Assembly: GCA_029931535.1 (NCBI GenBank)
Contig: JAQPZY010001660.1
Coordinates: 6,518,001 to 6,582,000 of the forward strand
Direction: 5' to 3'
Source of the DNA: Margaritifera margaritifera
Taxonomy: Eukaryota; Mollusca; Bivalvia; Unionida; Margaritiferidae
Length of the DNA stretch: 64,000 nt
Every line of letters starts with the position of its first letter. The first letter of the stretch is position 1. Below the pieces are notes generated by a model. The model searched no databases. It saw nothing but the letters and a program-made list of their open reading frames with translations, and had not been told where the DNA came from. Shown one piece after another: positions 50,003 through 62,060 of this stretch. The position numbers and the translations under genes were made by a program.

Positions 50003-50566
50003 CTAGAAGATCTTCTTTGGTAGTCGCTCGTCTGACATCCTGGTGGCATGGTTTGTCCTTCTCAACTGTGATTTCATCAGCAGAGTGTGGATATTGGGAA
50101 TGCCTGCCCATGTGAGAACTTCAGTATCCGGGAACCTGTCCTGCCATCTTATCCTCATCAGTTTCCTCAGGCAGCCCATGTGAAAATGGTTCAGCTTCTT
50201 GGCATGGCATCTGTACACTGTCCAGGTTTCGCAAGCATACAGCAGGGTTCGCAACACAATGGCTTTGTAGACCTTAAGTTTTGTTTGTAGACTGATGCCT
50301 CTGCACTCCCACACATTTATGTGTAGTCTGCCAAAGGCCACACTTACTTTAGCAATTCTGGCATTGGTTTCATTGTCGATGTCAACTGCCCTTGATTGAT
50401 GTGATGCACAAGGCAATTCAGCAGAATTCTGGCAAGGATTTTGCCAGCTATTTACAGCATGGAGATTCCCCAATGGTTGTTGCAGGATTTTCTGTTGTCT
50501 TTCTGCTTGCACAAGTGGATGATGGATGCATTCTTGTACTCCTGGGATATAGTTCCCTGAGTCCAC
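50003..50566 (-). pseudogene. LINE RT C-terminal region (palm deleted)
   Basis: 187 open codons fusing the RT finger region out of frame to the post-palm thumb and connection region. The end ATRMSDERLPKKIF is a typical LINE C-terminal phrase. The catalytic core is absent, so no activity is possible. Confidence 0.8.
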
Positions 50567-51519
50567 ATTGACTGGAAGAGTTTGATCAGTTTCTGTGCCT
50601 TGTGCATGCCTCTGGCTTTGTAGACTTTTGCTGGTATAGCATCTGCTCCAGGTGCTTTGCCATTTGACAGCAGGTTAATTGCTTTCACAGTTTCACTCAT
50701 CATAGGAGGTTCAGCAAGTGATATGTTCATTTCCACTTGGGGCCGTCAATCAGTTGTCTCCTCACTGATAGACGACTGTTGGTTGAGGATGTTGTTGAAG
50801 TGTTCTGCCCATCTTTGTAGTGTTTTTCTTTGTCAGCGAGAAGTATTGCCCTGTCAGCTTTTAGTATTGGAGATGTTCTTGATGACATTGGCCCATAGAG
50901 TGTCTTCAAAGCATCATAGAAGTTCTTCACGTCATTCATGTCTGCATAGGACTGAATCTCATCTGCCTTATTCCTCAGCCATGAGTCTTGCAACTATCTG
51001 AGTTTGCATTGGACAGTCCTCCTGATGTTGTTGAAGGCAGCCTTCTTAGATGATGAAGTGCTGCCTTCTAAATAGGTCTTTTGTAGCCAATGTTTCTCAT
51101 TCAGAAGTCTCTGTATGGCAGCATCGTTCTTATCAAACCAATCTTGATGTTTACGTGTGGTGGGACTGATGGTTTTGGACGCTGTTGAGTACTCAGAGTC
51201 TCTGAAGGTTGCCTGGTTTTCCTCAACATTCTTTGATTATATCAATTGTATCAAGTTGGCTGCACTGTTCTTCGACAAATGCCTGTTTCACATTCTCCTG
51301 TTTCAATTTCACAACATTAAGCATTTTGGACACTTTTTTGCCTTGTGGTCATCTGTTAGGCTGAATCTTGATATTGAGCTTGGAGACTATGAGGCAGTGG
51401 TCAATCCAGCATTCTGCACTTCAAATGGCCATCATCACTTGGACATTCTGCCTGTCTCTTCTCCTGATGATAACATAGTTAATAACATGCCAGTGCTTGG
51501 AGCGTGGGTGCATCCAAGA

Positions 51520-51783
51520 TCACTTGTTGTGGTTTGGCAGGTGGAAGAGTGTGTTGGTGATTAGGAGGTCGTGTTCAGTGCATTTCTTCAGTAGGAGGAG
51601 TCTGTTGTTGTTGCATTTGCCAAAGTCATTTTTGCCAATGACACCTGGCCATGTCTGGATATCTGTGCCAACTCTAGCACTGAAGTCACCAAGGATGATG
51701 AGCTTGTCTGCCTTTGGTACTTCTGCAGTAAGAGACTCCAGGTCTTCATAAAATTCGTCCTTGATCTCATCTGGGTTGGTCAT
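51520..51783 (-). pseudogene. LINE endonuclease domain fragment
   Basis: 87 codons with ILGDFSARVG; the usual GDFN Asn is Ser. A stop separates it from the next conserved block WMHPRSKHWH. Confidence 0.75.
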
Positions 51784-52109
51784 GGTGGGTGCATAGGTGC
51801 TTATGATAGTTGCATGTCTTTTTCCAGACGTGGGAGTCTCATTTGCATTAGTCTGTCATTCACACCATTTAGAAAATTTGTGAGCTTTCTAACTATCTGT
51901 GATTTTATGGCAAACCCAATACCAGTTTCACATCACTCTTCTTTACTTTGGCAACTCCAGAGATTTTGTGAAAGGCAACCTTTTGAGTTTTTATAATAAA
52001 GTTTGTTTGGATGTTGAAATATTGGAACAATAATCAAAATGAGGTAACATGAATTAGTTCTAAAAGTCATCTGATTTATCTTACTGGTTTGTCTATAAAT
52101 GTACACATG

Positions 52110-52914
52110 ATGCTAACAGCAATTAGACCCAGATCATGCAGCTAACAGATAAAGGTATATAGTGCTGTCTGATAGTAACAGCAATTAAACCAAGATCATG
52201 CAGCTAACAGGTAAGGATCTAGTGCTGTTCAATGGTAACAGCAATAGACCTAGATCATGCAGCTGACAGATAAGGGTATATAGTGCTGTTCAATGGTAAC
52301 AGCAATAGACCTAGATCATGCAGCTAACAGATAAAGGTATATAGTGCTGTCTGATAGTAACAGCAATTAAACCAAGATCATGCAGCTAACAGGTAAGGAT
52401 CTAGTGCTGTTCAATGGTAACAGCAATAGACCTAGATCATGCAGCTAACAGATAAGGGTATATAGTGCTGTTCAATGGTAACAGCAATAGACCTAGATCA
52501 TGCAGCTAACAGATAAGGGTATATAGTGCTGTTCAATGGTAACAGCAATAGACCTAGATCATGCAGCTGACAGATAAAGGTATATAGTGCTGTTCAATGG
52601 TAACAGCAATAGACCTAGATCATGCAGCTGACAGATAAGGGTATATAGTGCTGTTCAATGGTAACAGCAATAGACCTAGATCATGCAGCTAACAGATAAA
52701 GGTATATAGTGCTGTCTGATAGTAACAGCAATTAAACCAAGATCATGCAGCTAACAGGTAAGGGTATATACTGGTAGTGCTGTTCAATGGTAACAGCAAT
52801 AGGGCTAGATCATGCAGTTAACATATAAGGGTATATAGTGCTGTTCATTGGTAACAGCAATTAGACCCAGATCATGCAGCTAACAGATAAGGGTCTAGTA
52901 CTGTTTGCTTGAAA
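52110..52914. repeat. ~61-bp tandem repeat, 13 units, with higher-order pattern
   Basis: Units share TAGATCATGCAGCTAACAGA. Two unit types occur: one with TTCAATGGTAACAGCAATAG and one with TCTGATAGTAACAGCAATTA. Units 2-4 repeat as units 5-7, so blocks of about 181 bases have also been duplicated. Confidence 0.95.
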
Positions 52915-53001
52915 TCATCAATATAATAAAGAGTGGAGATCCTGATTTGCTTACACATTCTTAATTGATCTGCATTGTTTTTTATATCATGCAGTTTTGT
53001 G
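52915..53001. other. Spacer, no feature
   Basis: Short unique stretch between the minisatellite and the AAT tail of the LINE. Confidence 0.5.

Positions 53002-53034
<33 letters not shown>
53002..53034. repeat. AAT microsatellite (LINE tail)
   Basis: About eleven AAT units at the 3' side of the minus-strand LINE; the same arrangement is seen at 12948-12979. Confidence 0.95.
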
Positions 53035-53037
<3 letters not shown>

Positions 53038-53479
53038 TATTTTTATAGGGTACAACTCATTTAGCCAAATGTTTAGCTACTCTCACATGAGGCCCTCAGG
53101 GGCATACAACATTCTATACATGTACTCAATGCATGTGTTTATAAAAGAATGAATGAACATATTAATTATGGGTTAATGTCACACAAATATTTAACTTAAA
53201 ACTTGCAGTGTATATACATGTACATCATTGTAACATGTTAGTGCTAATTTATGCATACACATAAGAACAAAGGAGAAACTGCCAGAATATTTGGTGACAG
53301 GTATTGTATGTTTAGGTATATGAAACATCCTGATTTGAACACAGCAAGACTGTCAGTCTGCTTTAGTTCAAAATTTTACTTCTATATTATATTATTATTA
53401 TATATTAAAAATTTTACTTGTGTACTGTATGTGACTTGTGTATTCTGTTAGCACTTAGTTTTAACAATTTAGGACTTAT

Positions 53480-54840
53480 ACTATCTACTCCTGTGCCTTT
53501 TTGAGTACTAGTATTAGGTTACTGAAATAGTGCCATACACCTTCATTTGTTATTTTTGGTTTTTTTAGTTTATTTTTTAGGTTGTTCTGAAGTTTGGAGC
53601 CCACATATTTTAAAAAATGTTATAGTCTGATGTTGGGTTATCTATTTTGACATCATTAGAACAGTTGCAGCAATGGTTGTTTAGATGTTCAGCTATGTCG
53701 TTTGTGCCCAAGAGGATTTTATTGCCATTTTTCATTTGAGTTGGGAAACCTGGATTTTATTTGAGATGTAATTCATTAATATATTTCCAAAGAGTCCTAG
53801 GGTCTTTGTTTTAGTTTATTGCTTCTGTGAAATAGGCTTGTTTCAAGGGACGCTGTTTTGTTGTGCCATGATCTGTAATTTCCCGCATTCCTTTGTTTGT
53901 GATATTGATCTTGTAGCTTTCTGGCAGTTTGCATTTTCTTATCATACCAATAAGACTGTCTGTGTGTTTTCATTCTTTTATTATTTGTGGAGCATGCTTT
54001 ATCTAAGAGTTTTGAGTAAAACACACCAAGACCTCACCTGGGTCCTGACATTTCAGAATTTCATCAAATGATGCGTTAGCTAAATATATTAAAAAATTAT
54101 TCTCATTAACATTTTTTTATAACATCTGTATTTTTATTTCTAAATGCTTTTCATTCTGTGGAGTATGTGAACTAATGTTGTTAGTAAGACACACTGGATA
54201 GTGATCACTTATTGTACTCTTAATTCAATTATATTTTTGGGATGAGTGGAATATGTCTGGTCAGTAATGGATGAGGTACAATTTGTATGTCTTGTTGGTG
54301 TTTTCATAATCTGGCTAAGATTATATATATGTGTCATATTTAACCATTGTATTTAACCATTTGCTATTGGTACAAGATGAATGTAAGTTTATATTAAAAT
54401 CACTGAGAACCAATTCCAGGTATCCAGATGTAGCCATGATTATTTTTCCTCAAATTGATCAATCCATGAAGATTGGGAATTTGGTGGATAGTATACAAAG
54501 TAAGTTAGAACTGACCTAGTGTGGGGAAATGTGAATTCAAGCCAAACAGTTTCCAGATCAGTGTATTTTAAATCTAGGTATTGCTTGTAACGTAGATCAT
54601 TTCTTGAAGCCCCCTCCAGATTTGCTTATTCTATCCTTCCATTCAAATACAAACCCATCTGTTTGTAATTTTCTATCAGTTATGGTTGAATTAAGGACAT
54701 TTTCACACAATCCAAGAACTTGTAGGTTTCAGTCTTGATGTAGTGCTGTATTAATTTCATCTAATTTTGGAAGTAAGTGGCATATATTTAAGGTTCCAAT
54801 TTTAAAACCTGTTTTTACAAGATTAAAATTAACATTATCT
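53480..54840 (-). pseudogene. LINE ORF2 endonuclease and linker
   Basis: Apurinic-type endonuclease signature: N-terminal LNICHLLPK, the middle SDFNINL (normally GDFNI) and the C-terminal SDHYPV box are in the right order and spacing over about 600 bases. A linker with KKMQTARKLQDQYHKQRN follows. Normally RT would come next, but only its first residues remain. Confidence 0.7.
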
Positions 54841-54973
54841 TGATCACTTCCAATATTACAGTTGTTTCTTGTTTAGAACTATTGTCATGTTGAAGATTAC
54901 CTTTAGTAGGATTTGTACATAAGAATTCCTTATCATTAGTTACATCGTTATGCTCATACCGATCATAAGTAAT

Positions 54974-55340
54974 CATGCACTGTGCATCAGAGTCTTCATT
55001 ATCATGCACTGTGCATCAGAGTCTTCATTATCATGCAGTGTCCATCAGTCTTCATGATCATGCAGTGTGCATCAGTCTTCATTATCATGCACTGTGCATC
55101 AGAGTCTTCATTATCATGCACTGTACATCAGTCTTCATTATCATGCAATGTGCATCAGTCTTCATGATCATGCACTGTGCATCAGTCTTCATTATCATGC
55201 ACTGTGCATCAGTCTTCATTATCATGCACTGTCCATCAGTCTTCATGATCATGCAATGTGCATCAGTCTTCATGATCATGCACTGTGCATCAGAGTCTTC
55301 ATTATCATGCACAGTGCATCAGTCTTCATTATCATTACAA
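54974..55340. repeat. 27/29-bp minisatellite, about 13 units
   Basis: Units contain the short palindrome ATGCACTGTGCAT followed by CAGTCTTCAT or CAGAGTCTTCAT. It lies between LINE ORF1 and ORF2. The Met/His-rich frames on both strands are products of the repeat. Confidence 0.95.
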
Positions 55341-55539
55341 GAGTAAGTAATGGAAAATATTACATAGTGAACAAAAATAAGAGGTAAGCAAGCATGTACA
55401 TATTTATAGTCATGTCATCCTGCAAGTATGGCTTTGAACAGCAGTGATTTCTTTGAGTCAATGCACATGAACAGACATCATTTTGACAAAGTGTCACATA
55501 CTGATATTGAGGAGAGAATGTTGTAGATATTGTCAGTTT

Positions 55540-56290
55540 GAAAATATTTGGCTACTACTTCCTTGCCAAGTCTCTAATCTTGCAAGCATTGCTTCTGTTT
55601 ATGACCATATCTATTACATCTGTAACATGCTTACACACTTTTGTTACATGTCAATTCTCATTACAGTAGTAACAGTTACCATCATATTGTGACTGCACAT
55701 TGTTCCATTTAATAATTTGTACATACTGGTCAATGTTGTTCAGAAATGGTGATGTTCCTTTCTTAATGAGGTGAATACCATCTTCAGAATACACACCATA
55801 TCTTAGATACCCATCTTTGCCCACAAACACATCATAGCTGGGGATGAAATCTGTGGACATGTCTTCCAGGATAAAATTCAGTGGCTGCACATCACAGTAT
55901 TTTCTGGCAGGTGATTTCCAGGTACACTATTCATGTGTCACTATTGACTAATAAAATGTACTCAATTAAGTCCTGGATGTCATTCAAAATATCCCACATA
56001 TTATGTCCACAGCTAGCATTATTTCCTCCTACACTGTATATGTATTATGATGTTGGAATACTGGTCCAATGCCACTGATCTCAATTTGGATGCAAATCAT
56101 TCACTTTTGCTCTTCTAATAATCTGCACATCCACAGTCTTGATTAGACCTGTTGGTTTGATATGCTTTAGAATTGATGAGCCAATCAGAAGACTATGGTC
56201 TTTCTGTACTTGATGAGTTGGACGATAGGTCTTCTACAATGATTCCTGACACTGCTGCTTTGGGCCTGTTTGTCAGCAGTACTGAGACAA
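55540..56290 (-). pseudogene. LINE ORF1: SGNH-hydrolase-like domain and zinc knuckles
   Basis: The minus strand reads LIGSSILKHIKPTGLI (block I, near 56190), GGNNASCGHN (block III, near 56010) and SEDGIHLIKKGTSPFLNNI (block V with the Asp and His, near 55780). Two knuckle remnants follow: CYYCNEN, stop, HVTKVC, and CNRYGHKQKQC. CR1-type LINEs are known to carry an esterase in ORF1. The frame is broken by stops, among them one inside the first knuckle. Confidence 0.7.
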
Positions 56291-57341
56291 CTGAATTTAA
56301 TGTGCTGCTTGAGTACAGGGTTTTAGAGGTTTAAAATCTACTTTTTGTAGTATTTAGTATGAAGTTTATTTATGTAGTAATTGATTATGTAAGAGTAATG
56401 ACATTTGCTGGATCACTTTGAAAAGACTTGAAACTCTCTGCCTAAAACATTTTCTTTGTGCTCCAGCAAATATTTACATACAGCAAACCATGTATTATCC
56501 CAATATTATGTGATTTCAAACAATCAGCATAGATCCTTTGTCTGTCAGTAAATTATGGAATAGATTTTAATCTGTACATCAGTTGGATGTACAGAAAAAA
56601 TGGTATCCAACTGAGAAAAAAACAAAACAACATGGTTGGGATCTGCAAAAGAAGTTAAAGAAAATAATGATGTTAATGGTACACTGCTCCCTCTGAAAGT
56701 GGCCTGCATTATAATCAAGGGAACCTTACAGTGAGCGATGTTCTAGCAAGGTTGAGTATTTAATGATGTAAAATCACATAATAATTCATTCTTATGAGCA
56801 AGAAACTGAAATAAAGTCAAATAAATTAAGTAGCATTGATAAAACAAAATTTGACCAATGTCATGGGATCTATGACCTTAACCACATTATAAGAGGGTCA
56901 GTGATATAATGAGGAGATTTAATGTGTGGAACCATTGTACTGTTAATTATTTCTGACTCATCATATTTACCACAATTAGTCTCTTTGAGTGATTTATTCA
57001 CAGGGAAAGTATTGGACACTATTAAGCATTTTACTGGTCTACATATATTTGATGACTCTGTTTCAAACATGGGCTAGTCCATGTTTTGTCAACAATGACT
57101 TAGGGTGAAAACAGCATGCAAACAAGAATTCATAAAAAAATGATTTTCATGTAATTAAGTACTGAATTAGTGTAATAAGATAAACATGGACATTCAAACG
57201 TCAACAATTGCACAATGCAATCTGGAGTACAACTGCATGGGAATGAACAGTGTGCAAATTTAGCACTTTTCCCAAACCAATCAATGTTTTGTTTAGATAA
57301 ATTTTATGATTGACAGAACCAATATATGTCATTTTATCTGT
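56291..57341. other. No recognisable feature
   Basis: AT-rich DNA. No exon, RNA gene or repeat family identified. Confidence 0.55.
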
Positions 57342-58656
57342 ATATATCTGTAATACGCTACATATAATCAAGCTAATGAGTGTCTGCATACATATGTAAT
57401 GCACTTCATATAATTAAGATCATGAGTGTCTGAATACATATGTAATGCACTTCTTATAATCAAGCTAATGAGTGTCTGCATACATATGTAATGCACTTCT
57501 TATAATCAAGCTAATGAGTGTCTGCATACATCTGTAATACGCTTCATACTGCATACATCTGTAATACACTTCATGTAATCAAGCTAATGATTGTCTGCAT
57601 ACATGTACATATGTAATGCACTTCATATAACCAAGCTAATGAGTGTCTGCATACATATGTAATGCACTTCATATGATTAAGATAATGAGTGTCTGAATAC
57701 ACATGCAATGCACTTCATATAATCAAGCTAATGAGTGTCTGTATACATATGTAATGCACTTCATATAATCAAGCTAATGAGTGTCTGTATACATCTGTAA
57801 TGCACTTCATATAATCAAGCTAATGAGTGTCTGTATACATATGTAATGCACTTCATATAATTAAGATCATGAGTGTCTGTATACATCTGTAATGCACTTC
57901 ATATAATCAAGCTAATGAGTGTCTGGATACATCTGTAATGCACTTCATATAATCAAGCTAATGAGTATCTGCATACATATGCAGTGCACTTCATATAATT
58001 AAGCTAATGAGTTTCTGCATACATATGTAATGCACTTCATATAATCAAGCTAATGAGTGTCTGTATACATCTGTAATGCACTTCATATAATCAAGCTAAT
58101 GAGTGTCTGCATACATATGTAATGCACTTCATATAACCAAGCTAATGAGTGTCTGCATACATATGCAATGCACTTCATATAATCAAGCTAATGAGTGTCT
58201 GTATACATATGCAATGCACTTCATATAATCAAGCTAATGAGTGTCTGTATACATATGCAATGCACTTCATATAATCAAGCTAATGAGTGTCTGCATACAT
58301 ATGTAATGCACTTCATATAATCAAGCTAATGAGTGTCTGTATACATCTGTAATGCACTTCATATAATCAAGCTAATGAGTGTCTGCATACATATGTAATG
58401 CACTTCATATAATCAAGCTAATGAGTGTCTGTATACATATGCAATGCACTTCATATAACCAAGCTAATGAGTGTCTGTATACATATGCAATGCACTTCAT
58501 ATAATCAAGCTAATGAGTGTCTGCATACATATGTAATGCACTTCATATAATTAAGCTAATGAGTGTCTGTATACATATGCAATGCACTTCATATAATCAA
58601 GCTAATGAGTGTCTACATACATATGTAACACGCTTCATATAATCAACCTAATGAGT
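57342..58656. repeat. 46-bp satellite-like array, about 28 units
   Basis: Units share CACTTCATATAATCAAGCTA and ATGAGTGTCTGCATACATAT. Variation is concentrated at a few sites (GTAATG or GCAATG, ATAT or ATCT, TCTGC or TCTGT). One truncated unit occurs around 57531-57560. The left edge is more diverged than the centre. Confidence 0.97.
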
Positions 58657-59131
58657 ATACAATTAATGTGAAAGTAAAAATATAAGAGTAGCACTTAAAG
58701 AGTAGATCTTGTATCAGGATCTTGTCATTTAAATGCTAGCTGTTTTCTTATGACTACCTCATAATCTCATTCTTTGAAACAATGTAAATTATGTCTCATC
58801 CAAAATCTAACAGAATTTTGTATTTTAGTCTCTTACAAAAGCACTGCAAGTATTTTGATAAATGCAAATTTTAGGTTTGGACAAAGAAGTGTCAAATTTG
58901 TGTAATAATTGTGCAGTTTTTAAAAGTAAAAGTATGTGATATTCATGTACTAATTATTTCTGCTATTTATTAGTTGCTTTATTGTGACTGTTATTAATTT
59001 ATTGCTAGGTAATTATCATATTTTTGATGCTTCTTGAATATTATATACACATGTTTTATGTTTACAATGTTTCTTTGTATATGTATGCATGTGTGTGTGC
59101 ATGAAAAAGATGCCCAACTCATATTACAATT
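58657..59131. other. No recognisable feature
   Basis: AT-rich spacer between two tandem arrays. Confidence 0.55.
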
Positions 59132-59503
59132 CAGTTATTATTCACTGTGGCATTAGTCTTTAAATATTCTGTACATAGCTGTTAACTTTAATTGCTGTTT
59201 GCATCACTAATTGTATTCATGTAGCAGTCATTATTCACTGTGGCAATAATCTCTATATATTCGGTACAGAGTTATTAACTTTAATTGCTGTTTACGTCAC
59301 TAATTGTATTCATGTAGCAGTTATTATTCACTGGGGTAATAGTCTTTAAATATTCTGTACATAGCTGCTAACTTTAATTGCTGTTTGCATCACTAATTGT
59401 ATTCATGTAGCAGTCATTATTCACTGTGGCAATAATCTCTATATATTCGGTACAGAGCTATTAACTTTAATTGCTGTTTACGTCACTAATTGTATTCATG
59501 TAG
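59132..59503. repeat. 93-bp tandem repeat, 4 units in an A-B-A-B order
   Basis: Units start at 59132, 59225, 59318 and 59411, each exactly 93 bases. Units 1 and 3 share TCTTTAAATATTCTGTACAT; units 2 and 4 share TCTCTATATATTCGGTACAG. A dimer was therefore duplicated as a block. Confidence 0.95.
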
Positions 59504-59535
59504 CAGAACCTACTTAGTGTTTTCTTCTTTTCTAG

Positions 59536-59597
59536 CAAAATGATTAAGAATTTGGAGACAATAAAATTAACAAGAGCTGTTGGAGTGCAGATTACAG
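59536..59597 (+). CDS. Candidate exon of an unidentified gene
   Basis: A 62-base stretch between a strong acceptor (TTTTCTTCTTTTCTAG) and a donor (ACAG|GTATAC). Only one frame is open; it contains ATG at 59540 and reads MIKNLETIKLTRAVGVQIT plus one base (phase 1). It could be a first coding exon after a non-coding one, or an internal exon. I found no partner exon in the rest of the window and cannot name a family. Chance occurrence of such sites in pyrimidine-rich DNA is possible. Confidence 0.35.
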
Positions 59598-59743
59598 GTA
59601 TACTAAATGGCTTTAGCACCATATGCCAAATTTGGGGTATCATGCAGGCAACAATATACCTCTGAAATCAAATGATTGTGAAATTTCTTGAAACTCCCAG
59701 AACTATAATAATATGCTTTACAGGACACATACAAACTCTAATA

Positions 59744-60150
59744 ATCTTTGACCAGAAGAGCTTATGTGATGGTTTTTTGTCTAGTGTCCAGCGTCCATTT
59801 GTTTGTTATTGCTATTCCTGCTGGATGGATGGTCATATTGACATCGGGTTTTCATCAAAAGACTTTTTAAGTTGACTAGTTGGTCCTGAATGAAAATGGT
59901 GCTTATTTGACCTCCAATATGGCCACCACAAAAGTTACCTTGAAAATCTTGTTATGGCTACACCTGCTGAATGGATAATCATATCAAAATGGGGTTTCAC
60001 TGAAATAATTCTTATGATACCTAGTTTGTCCAAAAATGAAAATCGTGCCAGTCTTACATCCAATATGGCCACCATGGCGGCCATTTCGGAAATCTTGTTA
60101 TTGATCAAGAATATCAGAGCTGGTTTCAACACTCAGCAGTTAAAATGAAG
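59744..60150 (+). repeat. Hairpin-headed monomer repeat, family B (short copy)
   Basis: Head half GACCAGAAGAGCTTATG, about two monomers (TTGGTCCTGAATGAAAATGG, ATGGCCACCATGGCGGCCAT), and then the tail GAGCTGGTTTCAACACTCAG through CAGTTAAAA (60140). The shortest copy in the window and the one that best shows both ends. Confidence 0.7.
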
Positions 60151-61099
60151 AAATGGTCTTATCTTGGATTCCTAGAAATTCTTTTAGGGCAGAGAGCATC
60201 ATCCCCTACAAGGGACTCTTGTGATACCATTTGATTTTATGTTGTAGATTTATTTTCAAACACAAAATTAAAAAAAAAAATATATAGCAAGAGGTTCAGA
60301 GGGAAACTGACTTTCTATTGATGCAATTTAAAGTACTGGTTAAATTTCATTTCAGAATAAGAATGAAAAACAAAACAGGAGAACCAAGTGGGCCTGATAT
60401 TGCTCACTTGGACAGTTGACATATGTCATCTTGTGAATGCAAATTCACACAGGTATTGAAACTGTAAAATGGAAAGAAATGCTTGGAGCACATAGTTGCT
60501 ACATTGTCTTTTAATGTTTGTGTCATCTATCTTCTTTCCTCGACTGTATATTTAGGATCACTTTCTCAGTATAAAAAGGATATTATTTATACAACTAGCA
60601 TTATCCACTGGATTCCTACCAGCCACTTGGGATTTTGCCTTGATTCACAACTTAGAAAGTATTCATAGCCCCACTCTTAAAGTATATACACTTACTTGGC
60701 CTTACAAAGGGAAATAATCTGTGCAGTGGTCCTGCTCCTGGAGTCATAACTTGGAAACCTTTAATATGCACTCAAGAGAGCTGCGGTGGCTTAGTAGTTA
60801 AGGCATAGGACATGTGACCAGAAAGTTGCAATTATTTAACCAAACTTATCAACTAGTTTCAAATATTAAAAAATTACAAATGTGGTAAAGTTTTTGTCAA
60901 TAATTCTCTGCAAATAAATTTATAAACTGTTGTCATGGTCTTAACAAGAAATATTTTCTTCTTAAAGTATAATCTCTTTTTTTTGCACATAATTAAATAA
61001 ATAAAGAAATTCTGATACTTAGATATGTTTATTGGTGTGCATCAGAGATGCTTAGTTCTTAGCCTAGGGGCTACATTGCATTATTAGTAAATTCCTGTA
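60151..61099. other. No gene; weak tRNA-like segment
   Basis: AT-rich. At 60778-60835 GAGCTGCGGTGGCTTAGTAG continues to a box-A-like TTAAGGC and a degenerate tail, probably an old SINE head. Nothing else. Confidence 0.5.
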
Positions 61100-62060
61100 C
61101 TGACTCTATGGAGACAAGTTTTTTTTACCTGATGTCTAGAGTTCTATATCACCTACTTGGACAAAAGCTTGTGGATGTTCAGCATTTAAGACGAGGAAGA
61201 CACCTGTCCATTTTGGGATCTAAAGATCAAAGGCCTAGATCACAGGGCCTGAAAGAAGGAAAGACCACGACCAAACATTGTAGATGGTTTACATTTGAAA
61301 CAAAGCACCTATCAATTTTGGGTTAAGAGGTTAAAGGTCAAGGTCAATAAGAATGAAAGAAGAAAAATGGTTTCCACAAAATAACGTGAGTTCTCAGTCT
61401 TTGACCATGTCAAAATTTTGTAGACAGCTTGCATTTGAGACAAGGAAGATGTCTAATGATGAGGCGAAGCAGATCATGTTGTGATTGCAGGCCAGATGGC
61501 CATAGTATGTCTGTTCCTCATTTAATTTCTACACAATAACTAAAGTTTTCCATCATTTACCATTACCAAACTTTGTAAGTAGCTTGCATTTGGGGCAAGG
61601 AAGAAACCTGCAGATTTCTGGCTCAAACGCACATGGTCAGAAAAAAGAGAAGTTTCCACACAATAACTTGATTTATATACCTGATACAATGACCAAGCTT
61701 TATGAACTGCATTTGAAGTCAGAAAGAAACTATTGATTTTGGGGCCAGAGGTCAGTGATCAGAGTCACAGTGACTCGAAGAAAAAAAAAACAGTTCTCAC
61801 ATAATTTTTTTATTAGACCACATACTTTATCCTGAGTCTGGGTTTGTATTTGAGGCAAGAATGAGGAATATTTAATTTGGGGTCAAAAGTTCAAAGGTCA
61901 GGATCATTTTGACTTAAAGAAAAATGGGTCTTGCACAATAACTTTATTCTAAAGTTCCTCAGCCAAACTTTGTCTATGGCTTTGCATTTAGGGTAAGAAA
62001 GAAACTTTGATATTTGAGGGTCTAAAGGTCACAAGTCAAGGACATGGTAAGTCTAGAAAG
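61100..62060 (+). repeat. Monomer repeat family C (second array)
   Basis: Monomers with ATCAATTTTGGGTTAAGAGG, TTAAAGGTCAAGGTCA-like, CTTGCATTTGAGACAAGGAA and ATGGTTTCCACAAAATAACG-like blocks, related to 34545-35510. No clear head hairpin. Confidence 0.65.

Larger units (their letters stand above)
49560..51990 (-). mobile_element. LINE (AP-endonuclease type) with internal RT deletion
   Basis: The minus strand reads endonuclease pieces (ADKLIILGDFSARVGTD near 51690, then SWMHPRSKHWHVI near 51510). RT domain start follows (SNGKAPGADAIPAKVYKA near 50660, SQEYKNASIIHL near 50540, and a shifted AGKILARILLN near 50440). It then jumps directly to the post-palm region (NETNARIAKVSVAFGRL near 50360, LLYACETWTVY near 50220, IRWQDRFPDTEVL near 50150) and a C-terminal Cys/His tail (REQIGLISHLQTH near 49680). 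The central palm with the catalytic Asp pair is missing. It was once a full EN-RT element; frames are now broken. Confidence 0.85.
53002..56290 (-). mobile_element. LINE with SGNH-esterase ORF1, RT core lost
   Basis: From right to left on the minus strand: ORF1 with an SGNH-hydrolase-like domain and CCHC knuckles (56290-55540), a minisatellite (54974-55340), then an ORF2 endonuclease. The endonuclease shows GFKIGTLNICHLLPK near 54800, LSDFNINLHS near 54400 and SDHYPVCLT near 54200. A linker and the very start of RT follow (GTGVDSISPKLLKLSA near 53480). RT then stops and a 3' region follows, ending in an AAT/ATT run at 53002-53034, taken as the 3' tail. This domain set is that of CR1-like or related LINEs. 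Stops occur throughout. Confidence 0.75.

Noticed and set aside
54975..55387. Met/His/Cys-rich open frames, possible metal-binding peptide
   Set aside because: They are frames of the 27/29-bp minisatellite.
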